Shown: positions 15,476-24,003 of the stretch, piece by piece
How positions within the stretch are numbered: position 1 is the first letter of the stretch
How the letters are laid out: every line of letters begins with the position of its first letter
DNA from: Pseudomonas sp. GM49
Lineage (GTDB): Bacteria > Pseudomonadota > Gammaproteobacteria > Pseudomonadales > Pseudomonadaceae
Direction: 5' to 3'
DNA: 41,562 nt
NCBI RefSeq assembly: GCF_000282355.1
Contig: NZ_AKJL01000337.1
Span: forward strand, 1-41,562
The notes under the pieces: generated by a model
Seen by the model: the letters and a program-made list of their open reading frames with translations, nothing else
The model's database searches: none
Told to the model about the DNA's origin: nothing
Translations under genes and position numbers: made by a program

Positions 15476-16084
15476 TCAGGCCGCAGCAGGCACACCGCTG
15501 TGAAAACGGAATTCCACGTCCGGCGACTCGATCAGTTCCTGCTCGGCGGCGCGGACCTTGTCGATCACCTGGGCGATGTCCTTGGCGTCACCGTATTGAT
15601 AGGCCAGTTTCAGGTAACCCTGGAAATGCCGGGCCTCGCTCTTGAGCAAACCAAAATAGAACTTGCCCAGTTCTTCGTCCAGATGCGGCACCAGCGCTTC
15701 GAAACGCTCGCAACTGCGGGCCTCGATGAACGCCCCTACCACCAATGTGTCCACCAGTTTCACCGGTTCGTGACTGCGTACCACCTTGCGCAACCCCGAC
15801 GCGTAGCGCCCGGCGGACAGCTGGCGCAGTTCGATCTTGCGGCGTTTCATCAGGCGCATGACCTGTTCGTGGTGAACCAGCTCTTCCCGGGCCAGGCGAG
15901 ACATCATGTTGATCAGATCGACGTGGGAGTGGTACTTGGCGATCAGGCTCAACGCGGTGCTGGCGGCCTTGAATTCGCAGTTCTTGTGGTCGATCAGCAG
16001 AGTTTCCTGATCGGCCAGCGCAGCCTGGATCCAGCCGTCGGGGGTGCGGCAGCCAAGGAACTCGTGAATTTCGGGAAGGATCAT
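15476..16084 (-). CDS. miaE: tRNA-(2-methylthio-N6-isopentenyladenosine) hydroxylase MiaE
   Basis: A 202-residue di-iron ferritin-like monooxygenase. It hydroxylates the isopentenyl group of ms2i6A at position 37 of tRNAs that read UNN codons, using oxygen. The helical bundle carries the iron ligands, for example SRLAREELVHHEQVMRLMKR and AFIEARSCERFEAL, with the later KSEARHFQGYLKLA. I place the start at ATG 16084 (MILPEIHEFLGC); a GTG at 16093 is possible. The gene is divergent from an ANR-box stress gene, so an oxygen-dependent enzyme and an oxygen-limitation promoter share one intergenic region. Confidence 0.92.
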   Translation of the reverse strand: MILPEIHEFLGCRTPDGWIQAALADQETLLIDHKNCEFKAASTALSLIAKYHSHVDLINMMSRLAREELVHHEQVMRLMKRRKIELRQLSAGRYASGLRKVVRSHEPVKLVDTLVVGAFIEARSCERFEALVPHLDEELGKFYFGLLKSEARHFQGYLKLAYQYGDAKDIAQVIDKVRAAEQELIESPDVEFRFHSGVPAAA

Positions 16085-16162
16085 GGGGCTCACGGAAAAA
16101 TAGGTTCAAAACGAAGGGCGCCGATTATACCGGCCTGCCCGCAGACCACCAGTCGCCAACCG

Positions 16163-16205
16163 TTGATATGCATCAAGTCCCCGAATCGCAGGCAGCAACT
16201 ATAGT
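16163..16205 (+). promoter_or_regulatory. ANR/FNR-dependent promoter of the universal stress gene
   Basis: TTGAT-ATGC-ATCAA at 16163-16176 is a perfect match to the FNR/ANR box. A -10 hexamer TATAGT is at 16200-16205, putting the box centre about 42 bp before the likely start at 16212, the class II activator position. ATG of the stress gene is 36 bp further on. Confidence 0.8.
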
Positions 16206-16247
16206 TGTGCAACGCCGTGCTTTTTTTATTTTCAGGAGATCCCGCTC

Positions 16248-17111
16248 ATGCAAGCCGTACGCAGCATTCTGGTGGTCATCGACCCCGAACACTCCGAAAG
16301 CCTGGCGCTGAAACGGGCCAAACTGATTGCCGGCGTGACCCAGGCGCAGTTGCACCTGCTGGTGTGCGACCCCAAGCATGATCACAGTGGCATGCTGGGT
16401 GTGCTCAAGGCCGCGTTACTTGCCGACGGCTACACCGTCACCACCGAGCAGGCCTGGAATCATAGCCTTCACGAAACCATCGTCGATGTGCAGCAGGCGG
16501 AAGGTTGTGGTCTGGTGATCAAGCAACACTTTCCCGACAGCGCACTGAAAAAGGCCCTGCTGACACCCGAGGACTGGAAATTGCTGCGCGAGTGCCCTTC
16601 CCCGGTACTGCTGGTGAAAACCGCCGGTTCATGGAGAGACAAAGTGATCCTGGCAGCTATCGACGTCGGCAACAGCGACCTCGAACACCGCCACCTGCAC
16701 GACACCATCATTGATCATGGCTATGACATCGCCACCCTGGCCAAGGCCCACTTGCACGTGATCAGCGCCCACCCGTCGCCGATGCTGTCGTCGGCCGACC
16801 CGACGTTTCAACTCAGCGAAACCATCCAGGCGCGCTACCGCGAGCAATGCAAGTCATTCCAGGCGGAATTCGACATCGACGATGAACACCTGCACATCGA
16901 GGAAGGCCCGGCGGACGTGCTGATTCCGTTCATGGTCCACAAGCTGCAGGCGGCAGTGACAGTGATCGGTACCGTGGCCCGTAGCGGGTTGTCAGGGGCG
17001 TTGATCGGCAATACCGCGGAAGTGGTGCTCGATTCGGTCGAGAGCGATGTGCTGGTGCTCAAACCGCAGGAGATCGAGGATCAACTGGAGGAGATTGCCG
17101 ACAAGCATTGA
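16248..17111 (+). CDS. Tandem universal stress protein (UspE-type)
   Basis: A 287-residue protein made of two UspA domains. The first starts at residue 1 (VRSILVVIDPEHSESLALKR), the second near 125 (KVILAAIDVGNSDLEH) and ends with the nucleotide-site segment VIGTVARSGLSGALIGNTAE. A CAGGAG site precedes ATG 16248. In P. aeruginosa several universal stress proteins are switched on by ANR in low oxygen and help survival; the consensus ANR box upstream supports the same control here. It sits alone between two REP-marked ends. Confidence 0.9.
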   Translation: MQAVRSILVVIDPEHSESLALKRAKLIAGVTQAQLHLLVCDPKHDHSGMLGVLKAALLADGYTVTTEQAWNHSLHETIVDVQQAEGCGLVIKQHFPDSALKKALLTPEDWKLLRECPSPVLLVKTAGSWRDKVILAAIDVGNSDLEHRHLHDTIIDHGYDIATLAKAHLHVISAHPSPMLSSADPTFQLSETIQARYREQCKSFQAEFDIDDEHLHIEEGPADVLIPFMVHKLQAAVTVIGTVARSGLSGALIGNTAEVVLDSVESDVLVLKPQEIEDQLEEIADKH

Positions 17112-17135
17112 GATTTGTGGTGTTTGGCCGGACGC

Positions 17136-17212
17136 CATCGCGAGCAAGCTCGCTCCCACAGAGGGTTTGTGAACGACGCAAGTCCCCTGTGGGAGCGAGC
17201 TTGCTCGCGATG
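17136..17212. repeat. REP doublet (REPIN)
   Basis: CATCGCGAGCAAGCTCGCTC and its inverted partner GAGCGAGCTTGCTCGCGATG with a 30-bp spacer, between the convergent stress-protein and DUF1289 genes. Confidence 0.9.
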
Positions 17213-17222
17213 CTTTTAAGGG

Positions 17223-17693
17223 CTACCCGCCGAAAGCGTCTTTCAGGAACCCCGGCGCTATGTAGCGCTGATAATGCGCCTCGGAGAGCAGGAAAAATTC
17301 CCGATCAATGGCATCGCGCAATTCCGGCAGGTTCCAGTCGCGAAACTCCGGCAGCAACACCATTCCGTAGGCTTCCAGGTTGTTGATCACCCGCGCGCCC
17401 CGGGCGATCAACTGATAGGCCCAGCAATATTCCGACTGATGGGGCACGAAGCGAATCTTGCGTTGCTCCAGCTGCATTCTCAGCAGTGCCGGATCGAAAA
17501 TTTCCACCTTGGCGGCCATCACCTGCGACAGTAACTGCTCAAGACGCAGCCACACCGCGCGCTTTTCCTCCTCGTTGTAACCGTTCCAGTGGATCACTTC
17601 GTGGTGGAAACGCTTGCAGCCACGGCACACCAGGTCACCGTAAACAGTGGAGCAAAGGCCGACGCAGGGTGTCTTGATGGTCTGATTGGGCAT
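17223..17693 (-). CDS. DUF1289-family protein
   Basis: A 156-residue protein with the DUF1289 start TPCVGLCSTVYGDLVCRGCK (four cysteines, probable metal or Fe-S site) followed by FHHEVIHWNGYNEEEKRAVW. The remaining hundred residues are alpha-helical and typical of the longer pseudomonad version. Function is not established. It ends next to a REP doublet and lies upstream of, and divergent from, acnB. Confidence 0.88.
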   Translation of the reverse strand: MPNQTIKTPCVGLCSTVYGDLVCRGCKRFHHEVIHWNGYNEEEKRAVWLRLEQLLSQVMAAKVEIFDPALLRMQLEQRKIRFVPHQSEYCWAYQLIARGARVINNLEAYGMVLLPEFRDWNLPELRDAIDREFFLLSEAHYQRYIAPGFLKDAFGG

Positions 17694-17827
17694 AAGTAGG
17701 CAAAACGCGAAAAAGCAGAACAGGCCGGCATGTTAGCCCTTTGTCCGCCATTGATCACCCCTCAAAGTTAAGGGCCCGGAGTGAATCGGGGTTTGCTGAG
17801 CGCCACCAAAGTCCAATAAAACCTGAC

Positions 17828-17856
17828 TTACCTTTAATTTTTTTTTGCCGTAGAAT
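17828..17856 (+). promoter_or_regulatory. Sigma-70-type promoter of acnB
   Basis: TTACCT at 17828-17833 and TAGAAT at 17851-17856 are 17 bp apart, with a T-rich spacer. The expected start near 17863 gives a leader of about 285 nt before the acnB GTG at 18148. Confidence 0.6.
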
Positions 17857-17887
17857 CAGCCTGCCTTTTTAGGCGCCAATGTCCGTT

Positions 17888-18027
17888 AGAAGCTGTTTTC
17901 AAAGCGTCACGAGCACAGTCGTTCCTTCAGAGCGGTGTTGGCGAGGGGTTTTTCCAGCGGGGAAAAGCCCAACGCCAACCCTCATCAGCTCCCGTTCTGC
18001 AGGCGTAAAACTTTGAAAGCAGCTTCT
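17888..18027 (+). promoter_or_regulatory. Structured 140-nt RNA element in the acnB leader
   Basis: AGAAGCTGTTTTCAAAG (17888-17904) pairs with CTTTGAAAGCAGCTTCT (18011-18027); the single non-Watson-Crick position is a G-U pair in RNA. Inside it, GTTGGCG (17937-17943) pairs with CGCCAAC (17973-17979), enclosing GGGGTTTTTCC against GGGAAAAGCCC with one mismatch and a 4-nt loop. A smaller hairpin CGGGA/TCCCG follows at 18096-18111. The nested design, G-U substitution and location between a promoter and acnB suggest a folded leader or a separate small RNA. I do not recognise it as a named family. A miniature transposon is less likely because no target duplication is visible. Confidence 0.55.
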
Positions 18028-18147
18028 GTAAGGAATTGTCGGTAATTCTGGCCAAGTGGCTCACAACGCCATGCAGCGCATGAGTACGGCAATTTCGGGA
18101 TGAGCGTCCCGGACACCCATTTGGGACCACTGATGAGGGTAATAACT

Positions 18148-20748
18148 GTGCTTGAAGCCTACCGCAAACATATCGAAGAGCGCGCAGCACTGGGTATCGT
18201 TCCCCAGCCGCTAAACGCCGAACAAACTGCAGGCCTGGTCGAGCTGCTGAAAAATCCCCCGGCTGGCGAAGAAGCATTCCTCGTTGACCTGATCACCAAT
18301 CGCGTTCCGCCAGGCGTGGACGAAGCTGCCTATGTGAAGGCCGGCTTCCTGTCTGCCATCGCCAAAGGCGAAGCCAAATCCCCCCTGATCGACAAGAAGC
18401 GCGCTGTTGAACTGCTCGGCACCATGCAGGGCGGCTACAACATCGTGACGCTGGTTAACCTGCTGGACGACGCCGAACTGGCTCCAGTAGCTGCCGAAGA
18501 ACTCAAGCACACCCTGCTGATGTTCGACGCCTTCCACGACGTCGCTGAAAAAGCCAAGAACGGTAACGTTCACGCCCAAGGCGTGCTGCAATCCTGGGCT
18601 GACGGCGAGTGGTTCGTGAAGCGCCCGACCCTGGCCGACAAGATCAGCCTGCGCGTGTTCAAGGTCACCGGCGAAACCAACACCGACGACCTGTCCCCTG
18701 CGCCTGATGCCTGGTCCCGTCCGGACATCCCGCTGCACGCCCTGGCCATGCTGAAAATGGCTCGCGACGGCATCGTGCCGGACGCACAAGGCGTCACCGG
18801 TCCGATGAAGCAGATCGAAGAAATGCGCAACGCCGGCTTCCCGATCGCCTACGTCGGCGACGTGGTCGGTACCGGTTCTTCGCGTAAATCGGCCACCAAC
18901 TCCGTACTGTGGTTCTTCGGCGACGACGTTCCTTATGTACCGAACAAGCGTGCCGGCGGTTTCTGCTTCGGCAGCAAGATCGCTCCGATCTTCTACAACA
19001 CCATGGAAGACGCCGGCGCACTGCCAATCGAATTCGACGTTTCCAACATGCACATGGGCGACGTGATCGACCTGTACCCGCATGCTGGCAAAGTCTGCAA
19101 GCACGGCACCGACGAAGTCCTGACCACCTTCGAAATGAAGACCCCGGTCCTGCTGGACGAAGTTCGTGCTGGCGGCCGTATTCCGCTGATCATCGGCCGT
19201 GGCCTGACCGAGAAGGCTCGCGCCGAGCTGGGTCTGCCACCTTCGACCCTGTTCAAGAAGCCTGAAGCACCGGCTGAAAGCACCAAGGGTTTCACCCTGG
19301 CGCAGAAAATGGTCGGCAAGGCTTGCGGCGTGACCGGCGTTCGTCCGGGCACCTACTGCGAACCGAAGATGACCACCGTGGGTTCCCAGGACACCACAGG
19401 TCCCATGACCCGTGACGAGCTGAAAGACCTGGCGTGCCTGGGCTTCTCGACCGATCTGGTGATGCAGTCCTTCTGCCACACCGCGGCTTATCCAAAGCCG
19501 ATCGACGTGACCACCCACCACACCCTGCCTGACTTCATCATGACCCGCGGCGGCGTTTCCCTGCGTCCGGGCGACGGCATCATCCACTCGTGGCTGAACC
19601 GCATGCTGCTGCCGGACACCGTCGGTACCGGTGGTGACTCCCACACCCGTTTCCCGATCGGCATCTCGTTCCCGGCCGGTTCCGGTCTGGTTGCGTTCGC
19701 CGCAGCCACTGGCGTCATGCCGCTGGACATGCCTGAGTCGATCCTGGTTCGCTTCAAAGGCGAACTGCAGCCAGGCGTCACCCTGCGTGACCTGGTTCAC
19801 GCCATTCCTTACTACGCGATCCAGGCTGGCCTGCTGACCGTAGAGAAGAAAGGCAAGAAGAACGCCTTCTCCGGTCGCATCCTGGAGATCGAAGGTCTGC
19901 CTAAACTGACCGTAGAACAAGCGTTCGAACTGTCTGACGCCTCGGCTGAACGTTCGGCTGCCGGTTGCACCATCCAGCTGTCCAAAGAGTCGATTGCCGA
20001 ATACCTGCAGTCCAACATCACCTTGCTGCGCTGGATGATCGGCGAAGGCTATGGCGATGCACGTACTCTGGAACGTCGCGCCCAAGCGATGGAAGCCTGG
20101 CTGGCCAACCCTGAGCTGCTGGAAGCGGACAAAGACGCTGAATACGCCGAAGTCATCGAGATCGACCTGGCCGACATCAAGGAGCCTGTGCTCTGCGCGC
20201 CGAACGATCCGGACGACGCTCGCCTGCTCTCCAGCGTTGCTGGCGAGAAGATCGACGAAGTGTTCATCGGTTCGTGCATGACCAACATCGGTCACTTCCG
20301 CGCTGCCGGTAAACTGCTGGAACAGGTCAAGGGTCAGCTGCCAACCCGTCTGTGGCTGTCGCCGCCGACCAAGATGGACGCTCACCAGCTGACCGAAGAA
20401 GGCTACTACGGCATCTACGGCAAGGCCGGCGCTCGCATGGAAATGCCAGGTTGCTCGCTGTGCATGGGTAACCAGGCACGTGTAGAGCCGAACTCGACTG
20501 TCGTATCGACTTCGACCCGTAACTTCCCGAACCGTCTGGGTGACGGCGCGAACGTCTACCTGGCTTCGGCTGAGCTTGCGTCCGTGGCTTCCATCCTGGG
20601 TCGCCTGCCGACCGTCGAGGAGTACATGGAATACGCTGGCAAGATCGACAGCATGGCGGCCGATGTCTACCGCTACCTGTCCTTCGACCAGATCGCCGAG
20701 TTCCGTGAAGCTGCTGCGAACGCCAACATCCCGGTCGTTCAAGCCTAA
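18148..20748 (+). CDS. acnB: Aconitate hydratase B
   Basis: An 866-residue bifunctional aconitase/2-methylisocitrate dehydratase of the TCA cycle. It starts VLEAYRKHIEERAALGIVPQ, aligned with the start of E. coli AcnB, so I take GTG 18148 (GAGGGT site seven bases upstream) and not the longer frame from 18100. The 4Fe-4S ligands are the cysteine in FIGSCMTNIGHF and C769 and C772 in MPGCSLCMGNQ, same numbers as in E. coli. The N-terminal HEAT-like domain typical of AcnB is present. Codon use is strongly biased, as for a highly expressed gene. The long structured leader suggests post-transcriptional control; in P. aeruginosa aconitase is a target of the iron-responsive PrrF RNAs. Confidence 0.97.
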   Translation: MLEAYRKHIEERAALGIVPQPLNAEQTAGLVELLKNPPAGEEAFLVDLITNRVPPGVDEAAYVKAGFLSAIAKGEAKSPLIDKKRAVELLGTMQGGYNIVTLVNLLDDAELAPVAAEELKHTLLMFDAFHDVAEKAKNGNVHAQGVLQSWADGEWFVKRPTLADKISLRVFKVTGETNTDDLSPAPDAWSRPDIPLHALAMLKMARDGIVPDAQGVTGPMKQIEEMRNAGFPIAYVGDVVGTGSSRKSATNSVLWFFGDDVPYVPNKRAGGFCFGSKIAPIFYNTMEDAGALPIEFDVSNMHMGDVIDLYPHAGKVCKHGTDEVLTTFEMKTPVLLDEVRAGGRIPLIIGRGLTEKARAELGLPPSTLFKKPEAPAESTKGFTLAQKMVGKACGVTGVRPGTYCEPKMTTVGSQDTTGPMTRDELKDLACLGFSTDLVMQSFCHTAAYPKPIDVTTHHTLPDFIMTRGGVSLRPGDGIIHSWLNRMLLPDTVGTGGDSHTRFPIGISFPAGSGLVAFAAATGVMPLDMPESILVRFKGELQPGVTLRDLVHAIPYYAIQAGLLTVEKKGKKNAFSGRILEIEGLPKLTVEQAFELSDASAERSAAGCTIQLSKESIAEYLQSNITLLRWMIGEGYGDARTLERRAQAMEAWLANPELLEADKDAEYAEVIEIDLADIKEPVLCAPNDPDDARLLSSVAGEKIDEVFIGSCMTNIGHFRAAGKLLEQVKGQLPTRLWLSPPTKMDAHQLTEEGYYGIYGKAGARMEMPGCSLCMGNQARVEPNSTVVSTSTRNFPNRLGDGANVYLASAELASVASILGRLPTVEEYMEYAGKIDSMAADVYRYLSFDQIAEFREAAANANIPVVQA

Positions 20749-20766
20749 CGCTGCAAAGCAATGAAG

Positions 20767-20801
20767 AACGCCGCCCATCGTGAGATGAGCGGCGTTTTTT
20801 T
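20767..20801 (+). terminator. Rho-independent terminator of acnB
   Basis: AACGCCGC pairs with GCGGCGTT, with an inner CATC/GATG pairing, followed by seven T residues, 18 bp after the acnB stop. Confidence 0.92.
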
Positions 20802-20837
20802 ATGCCTGAAAACTCGCCAGTGAAGTGAGAGCTTTTT

Positions 20838-20957
20838 GTGGCGAGGGGGCTTGCCCCCGTTGGGTCGCGCAGCGGCCCCAGTATTTCCATGGCTAAACAG
20901 TGTTTACCGAATTTACGACTGCTTCGCAGCCGAACGGGGGCAAGCCCCCTCGCCACA
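20838..20957. repeat. REP doublet, GGCGAGGGGGCTTGCCCCC family
   Basis: Second copy of the element at 4779-4899: GTGGCGAGGGGGCTTGCCCC and its inverted partner flank about 75 bp. It lies between the convergent acnB and sulP-like genes. Confidence 0.88.
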
Positions 20958-20975
20958 AAAGCCCATACCCACCGG

Positions 20976-22628
20976 TCATGCGCTCAACTTGAGCGCCTGC
21001 TGCACCGCCCCATCCACACTCAAACCACTCAGAATCACACCGCTTGATTGCACCTGCGGCAACGCCGCCAACGCCGTTTGTGCGTCGTCCTTGAGACGCG
21101 CCAGAATCAGCTGCTTGCCCTCCTGATGCACCCGTACAAAAAACTCCTGCAACGCCTCAATGCTGGTGCCATCCAGATCCGGCGACTCCTCCAGACTGAG
21201 AATCACCGTATGAATCGGCGTTTGCGAATGCCGGATCAAGCGCAAGGCAGCGCCGAGAATCCGCTCGACGTTGGCAAAGAACAACGCTTCACCCGGTCGG
21301 ACAATCAGCACCCCCGGCTCTGTCATCGCCGTTGGATGGCGTTGCAGGTCGACAAAGTCGTGACCGCCATCGATGCGCCCCAGAATCTGGATATCCGCCG
21401 CCGACATCTGCTTGAGCATCAGTAACACACTGATCGCCACCGCCACCAGCAAGCCGTCAAGCACCCCCAGCACCAGCACCGCGCCCACGGCGCAGATCAC
21501 CAACAGACGGTCACGGCGCCAGATGAAATACCGTCCCAGCGGCTGCAGGCTCAAGCCGCGTCCCAGGGCATGGATGACGATGGCGGCGAGGATCGGTTCC
21601 GGAGTCAGGGCGATGTAAGGCAGCACCGTCAAGACAATGACCAGCACTACCAGCGCCGCCACGATACCGGCCAGGCGCGAAGTGGCACCCGCCGCCTCGT
21701 TCGCCGACGTTGCCGAATACCCGGCTCCCGCCGGCATGCCGTGGAACAGGCCGGACAGCAGATTGGAAGCCCCCAGCGCCAGCAAATCGCGGTTCGAGGT
21801 GACTCGGTCACCATGCTTGAGCGCATAAGAACTGATCGAGCCATAAGACTCCGCATACAGAATCATCACCATGGCGAACGCCAATTCACCCAGACGCAGC
21901 CAGTCGGTGAACGGCAGCACCGGCAACTTCGGCACCTCCAGACTGAGGTCGATTACACCGATCAGCTTCACGTCATAGGCCGGCAGGTTCAGCCACTGCC
22001 CCGCCGCAATGCCGATCACCACCACCAACAAACCGCCCGGCAGGCGCCGAAAACGCGCGAACAGCCATAACAAGGCCAATGCCACGGCGCCGACGCCAGC
22101 CGCCACCCAGTTCCATTGCGGCAGTTGCTCCAGCAATTGCGGCAGAAAGCGCACCAGGTTGGCATCGGTCAAATGCACGCCGACCACGCTGGCGACCTGC
22201 TTGAGAATGATGGTCAGCGCCAGGCCAAAGGCAAAACCGCGCAGCACCGGTTTGGCGATGAACGACGTCACGCTGCCGAGCTTGAACAGCCCGGCCAGCA
22301 AGAAAAACGCCCCAGTCACCAGCACCAGGCCGATGGCCAGCGCCGACCGCAGTTGCGGATCGCCATTGGCCAGGGTGGCGGTCGCGGCCGCCAGCACGGC
22401 GGCGGAGGATGAAGTGGCCGAGACAATCGCAAAGCGGCTGGTGCCCAACAACCCATAACACAGCAACCCGGCGAACAAGGCGATCACCCCGGCCTGGGGC
22501 GCCAGTGCGGCGATGCTTGAATAGGCAACCGCTTCGGGCAGCAACAGGCCGGCAATCGACAAACCTGCCAGCAGGTCCTGCCAGCGATTGGGTTGTTCAA
22601 TGGGGTTTGGCGGTGAGGCGCTCGACAA
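20976..22628 (-). CDS. SulP-family anion transporter with STAS domain
   Basis: About 550 residues. The membrane part starts at WQDLLAGLSIAGLLLPEAVA, the conserved first SulP helix, and continues through roughly ten to twelve segments. A C-terminal STAS domain covers the last 110 residues (ILSLEESPDLDGTSIEALQEF). Members carry sulfate, bicarbonate or dicarboxylates. The open frame reaches ATG 22694, but that would translate through the perfect terminator hairpin at 22646-22678. A TTG at 22628, preceded by GGAG, gives a start just after the terminator and before the first helix; I prefer it with moderate confidence. Confidence 0.85.
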   Translation of the reverse strand: MSSASPPNPIEQPNRWQDLLAGLSIAGLLLPEAVAYSSIAALAPQAGVIALFAGLLCYGLLGTSRFAIVSATSSSAAVLAAATATLANGDPQLRSALAIGLVLVTGAFFLLAGLFKLGSVTSFIAKPVLRGFAFGLALTIILKQVASVVGVHLTDANLVRFLPQLLEQLPQWNWVAAGVGAVALALLWLFARFRRLPGGLLVVVIGIAAGQWLNLPAYDVKLIGVIDLSLEVPKLPVLPFTDWLRLGELAFAMVMILYAESYGSISSYALKHGDRVTSNRDLLALGASNLLSGLFHGMPAGAGYSATSANEAAGATSRLAGIVAALVVLVIVLTVLPYIALTPEPILAAIVIHALGRGLSLQPLGRYFIWRRDRLLVICAVGAVLVLGVLDGLLVAVAISVLLMLKQMSAADIQILGRIDGGHDFVDLQRHPTAMTEPGVLIVRPGEALFFANVERILGAALRLIRHSQTPIHTVILSLEESPDLDGTSIEALQEFFVRVHQEGKQLILARLKDDAQTALAALPQVQSSGVILSGLSVDGAVQQALKLSA

Positions 22629-22645
22629 TCCGGTGTCTCCAGGCG

Positions 22646-22678
22646 AAAAAAAACCGCTGCACGTATCACGTGCAGCGG
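22646..22678 (-). terminator. Rho-independent terminator of the SdaC-like gene
   Basis: On the minus strand CCGCTGCACGT pairs perfectly with ACGTGCAGCGG across a 3-nt loop and is followed by eight T residues. It is 45 bp after the permease stop and 18 bp before the proposed start of the SulP gene. Confidence 0.92.
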
Positions 22679-22722
22679 CCACTGTAGCTGTCAATCCGGC
22701 ACTGCGCGAGCAGGCCGGTCGA

Positions 22723-24003
22723 TCACGCGCTCAAGGAATAGATCAACGCGGTAATCGCCACCAGACCCACCGCCGTCACGAAGACGTTGGACGCCTGACC
22801 GCGATAGCGTGCCATCGCCGGTACCTTGCGGATGGCGTACATCGGCATCAGGAACAGGATCGCCGCGATCACCGGGCCACCCAGGGTTTCAATCATGCCG
22901 AGGATGCTCGGGTTCAGCGTGGCGACGATCCAGCACACCACCAGCATGAACGCGGCGGTCATGCGATCCAGGGTCTTGGCGGACGGACGCTTGCCGCTCT
23001 TGACGATCAGGCCCTTGAGGCCTTCGCTGGCGCCGATGTAGTGCCCCAGGAACGACTTGGAAATGGCCACGAAGGCAATCAACGGCGCCGCGAAGGCGAT
23101 GGTCGGATTGCTGAAGTGGTTGGCCAGGTACGACAGGATCGACAGGTTCTGCGCCTTGGCTTCAGCCAGTTGCGCTGGCGACAGGGTCAGCACGCAACTG
23201 AAGACGAAGAACAGCACCATCACCACCATCAACAAGTGGGCGCGGGACAGGATCTGCGAGCTGCGCTCCTCGGCGTGCTCCCCGTAGCGACGCTTCTGGT
23301 CCACGGCGAACGCCGAAATGATTGGCGAGTGGTTGAACGAGAACACCATCACCGGAATCGCCAGCCACAGGGTGTGCAACAGCGCCGACGGTGCCGGCAC
23401 GCTGCTGGCGGTGGTCAGGATGCCGCCGTTCCAGTGCGGAACCAGGTACACCGCCAGAAACAGCAGCGCGACAATGAACGGGTAGACCATCAGGCTCATG
23501 GCCTTGACGATCAATTGCTCACCGCAACGCACCACCGCCAGCAGGCCAAGGATCAGCACCAGCGACAGCACGGCGCGCGGTGGCGGCGTGATGTGCAGTT
23601 GATGCTCAAGGAAACTGCCCACAGTGTTGGTCAGGGCCACGCTGTAGATCAGCAGGATCGGGAAAATGGCGAAGAAGTACAGCAAGGTGATCAGTGCACC
23701 GGCCTTGATGCCGAAATGCTCTTCCACCACTTCGGTGATGTCGGCGCCTTCGCGACCGGACAGCACGAAACGGGTCAGCCCGCGGTGTGCATAGAACGTC
23801 ATCGGAAACGCCAGCAACGCCAGGATCAGCAGCGGCCAGAAACCGCCGAGGCCTGCGTTGATCGGCAAAAACAGGGTTCCCGCACCAATCGCCGTGCCAA
23901 ACAGGCCCAGCATCCAGGTGGTGTCTTGGCGATTCCAGCTCGAGAGCGTCGCTGGTGTCGCTTCTACATAGCGTTTGTTGACGCTATTGGCCTGATCATT
24001 CAT
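22723..24003 (-). CDS. SdaC-like serine/threonine permease (HAAAP family)
   Basis: A 426-residue inner-membrane proton symporter with about eleven membrane segments. TWMLGLFGTAIGAGTLFLPI and NAGLGGFWPLLILALLAFPM near the N-terminus closely match the E. coli serine transporter SdaC. ATG 24003 (MNDQANSVNKRY) has a GGAG site; the frame extends to 24222 over non-coding REP sequence. No serine deaminase gene is adjacent, so the exact amino acid is inferred by family only. A strong terminator follows. Confidence 0.88.
   Translation of the reverse strand: MNDQANSVNKRYVEATPATLSSWNRQDTTWMLGLFGTAIGAGTLFLPINAGLGGFWPLLILALLAFPMTFYAHRGLTRFVLSGREGADITEVVEEHFGIKAGALITLLYFFAIFPILLIYSVALTNTVGSFLEHQLHITPPPRAVLSLVLILGLLAVVRCGEQLIVKAMSLMVYPFIVALLFLAVYLVPHWNGGILTTASSVPAPSALLHTLWLAIPVMVFSFNHSPIISAFAVDQKRRYGEHAEERSSQILSRAHLLMVVMVLFFVFSCVLTLSPAQLAEAKAQNLSILSYLANHFSNPTIAFAAPLIAFVAISKSFLGHYIGASEGLKGLIVKSGKRPSAKTLDRMTAAFMLVVCWIVATLNPSILGMIETLGGPVIAAILFLMPMYAIRKVPAMARYRGQASNVFVTAVGLVAITALIYSLSA

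Noticed and set aside
17879..18016. 45-codon ORF in the acnB leader starting MSVRSCFQSV
   Set aside because: No good ribosome-binding site and its codons coincide with the paired stems; RNA structure explains the sequence better.
17888..18027. Miniature inverted-repeat transposon upstream of acnB
   Set aside because: The 17-bp terminal repeats fit, but no flanking target duplication and a second nested stem favour a folded RNA; not fully excluded without a genome search.
18211..20778. 855-codon open frame antisense to acnB
   Set aside because: Mirror of the strongly biased acnB codons; the translation resembles no protein family and acnB itself is certain.
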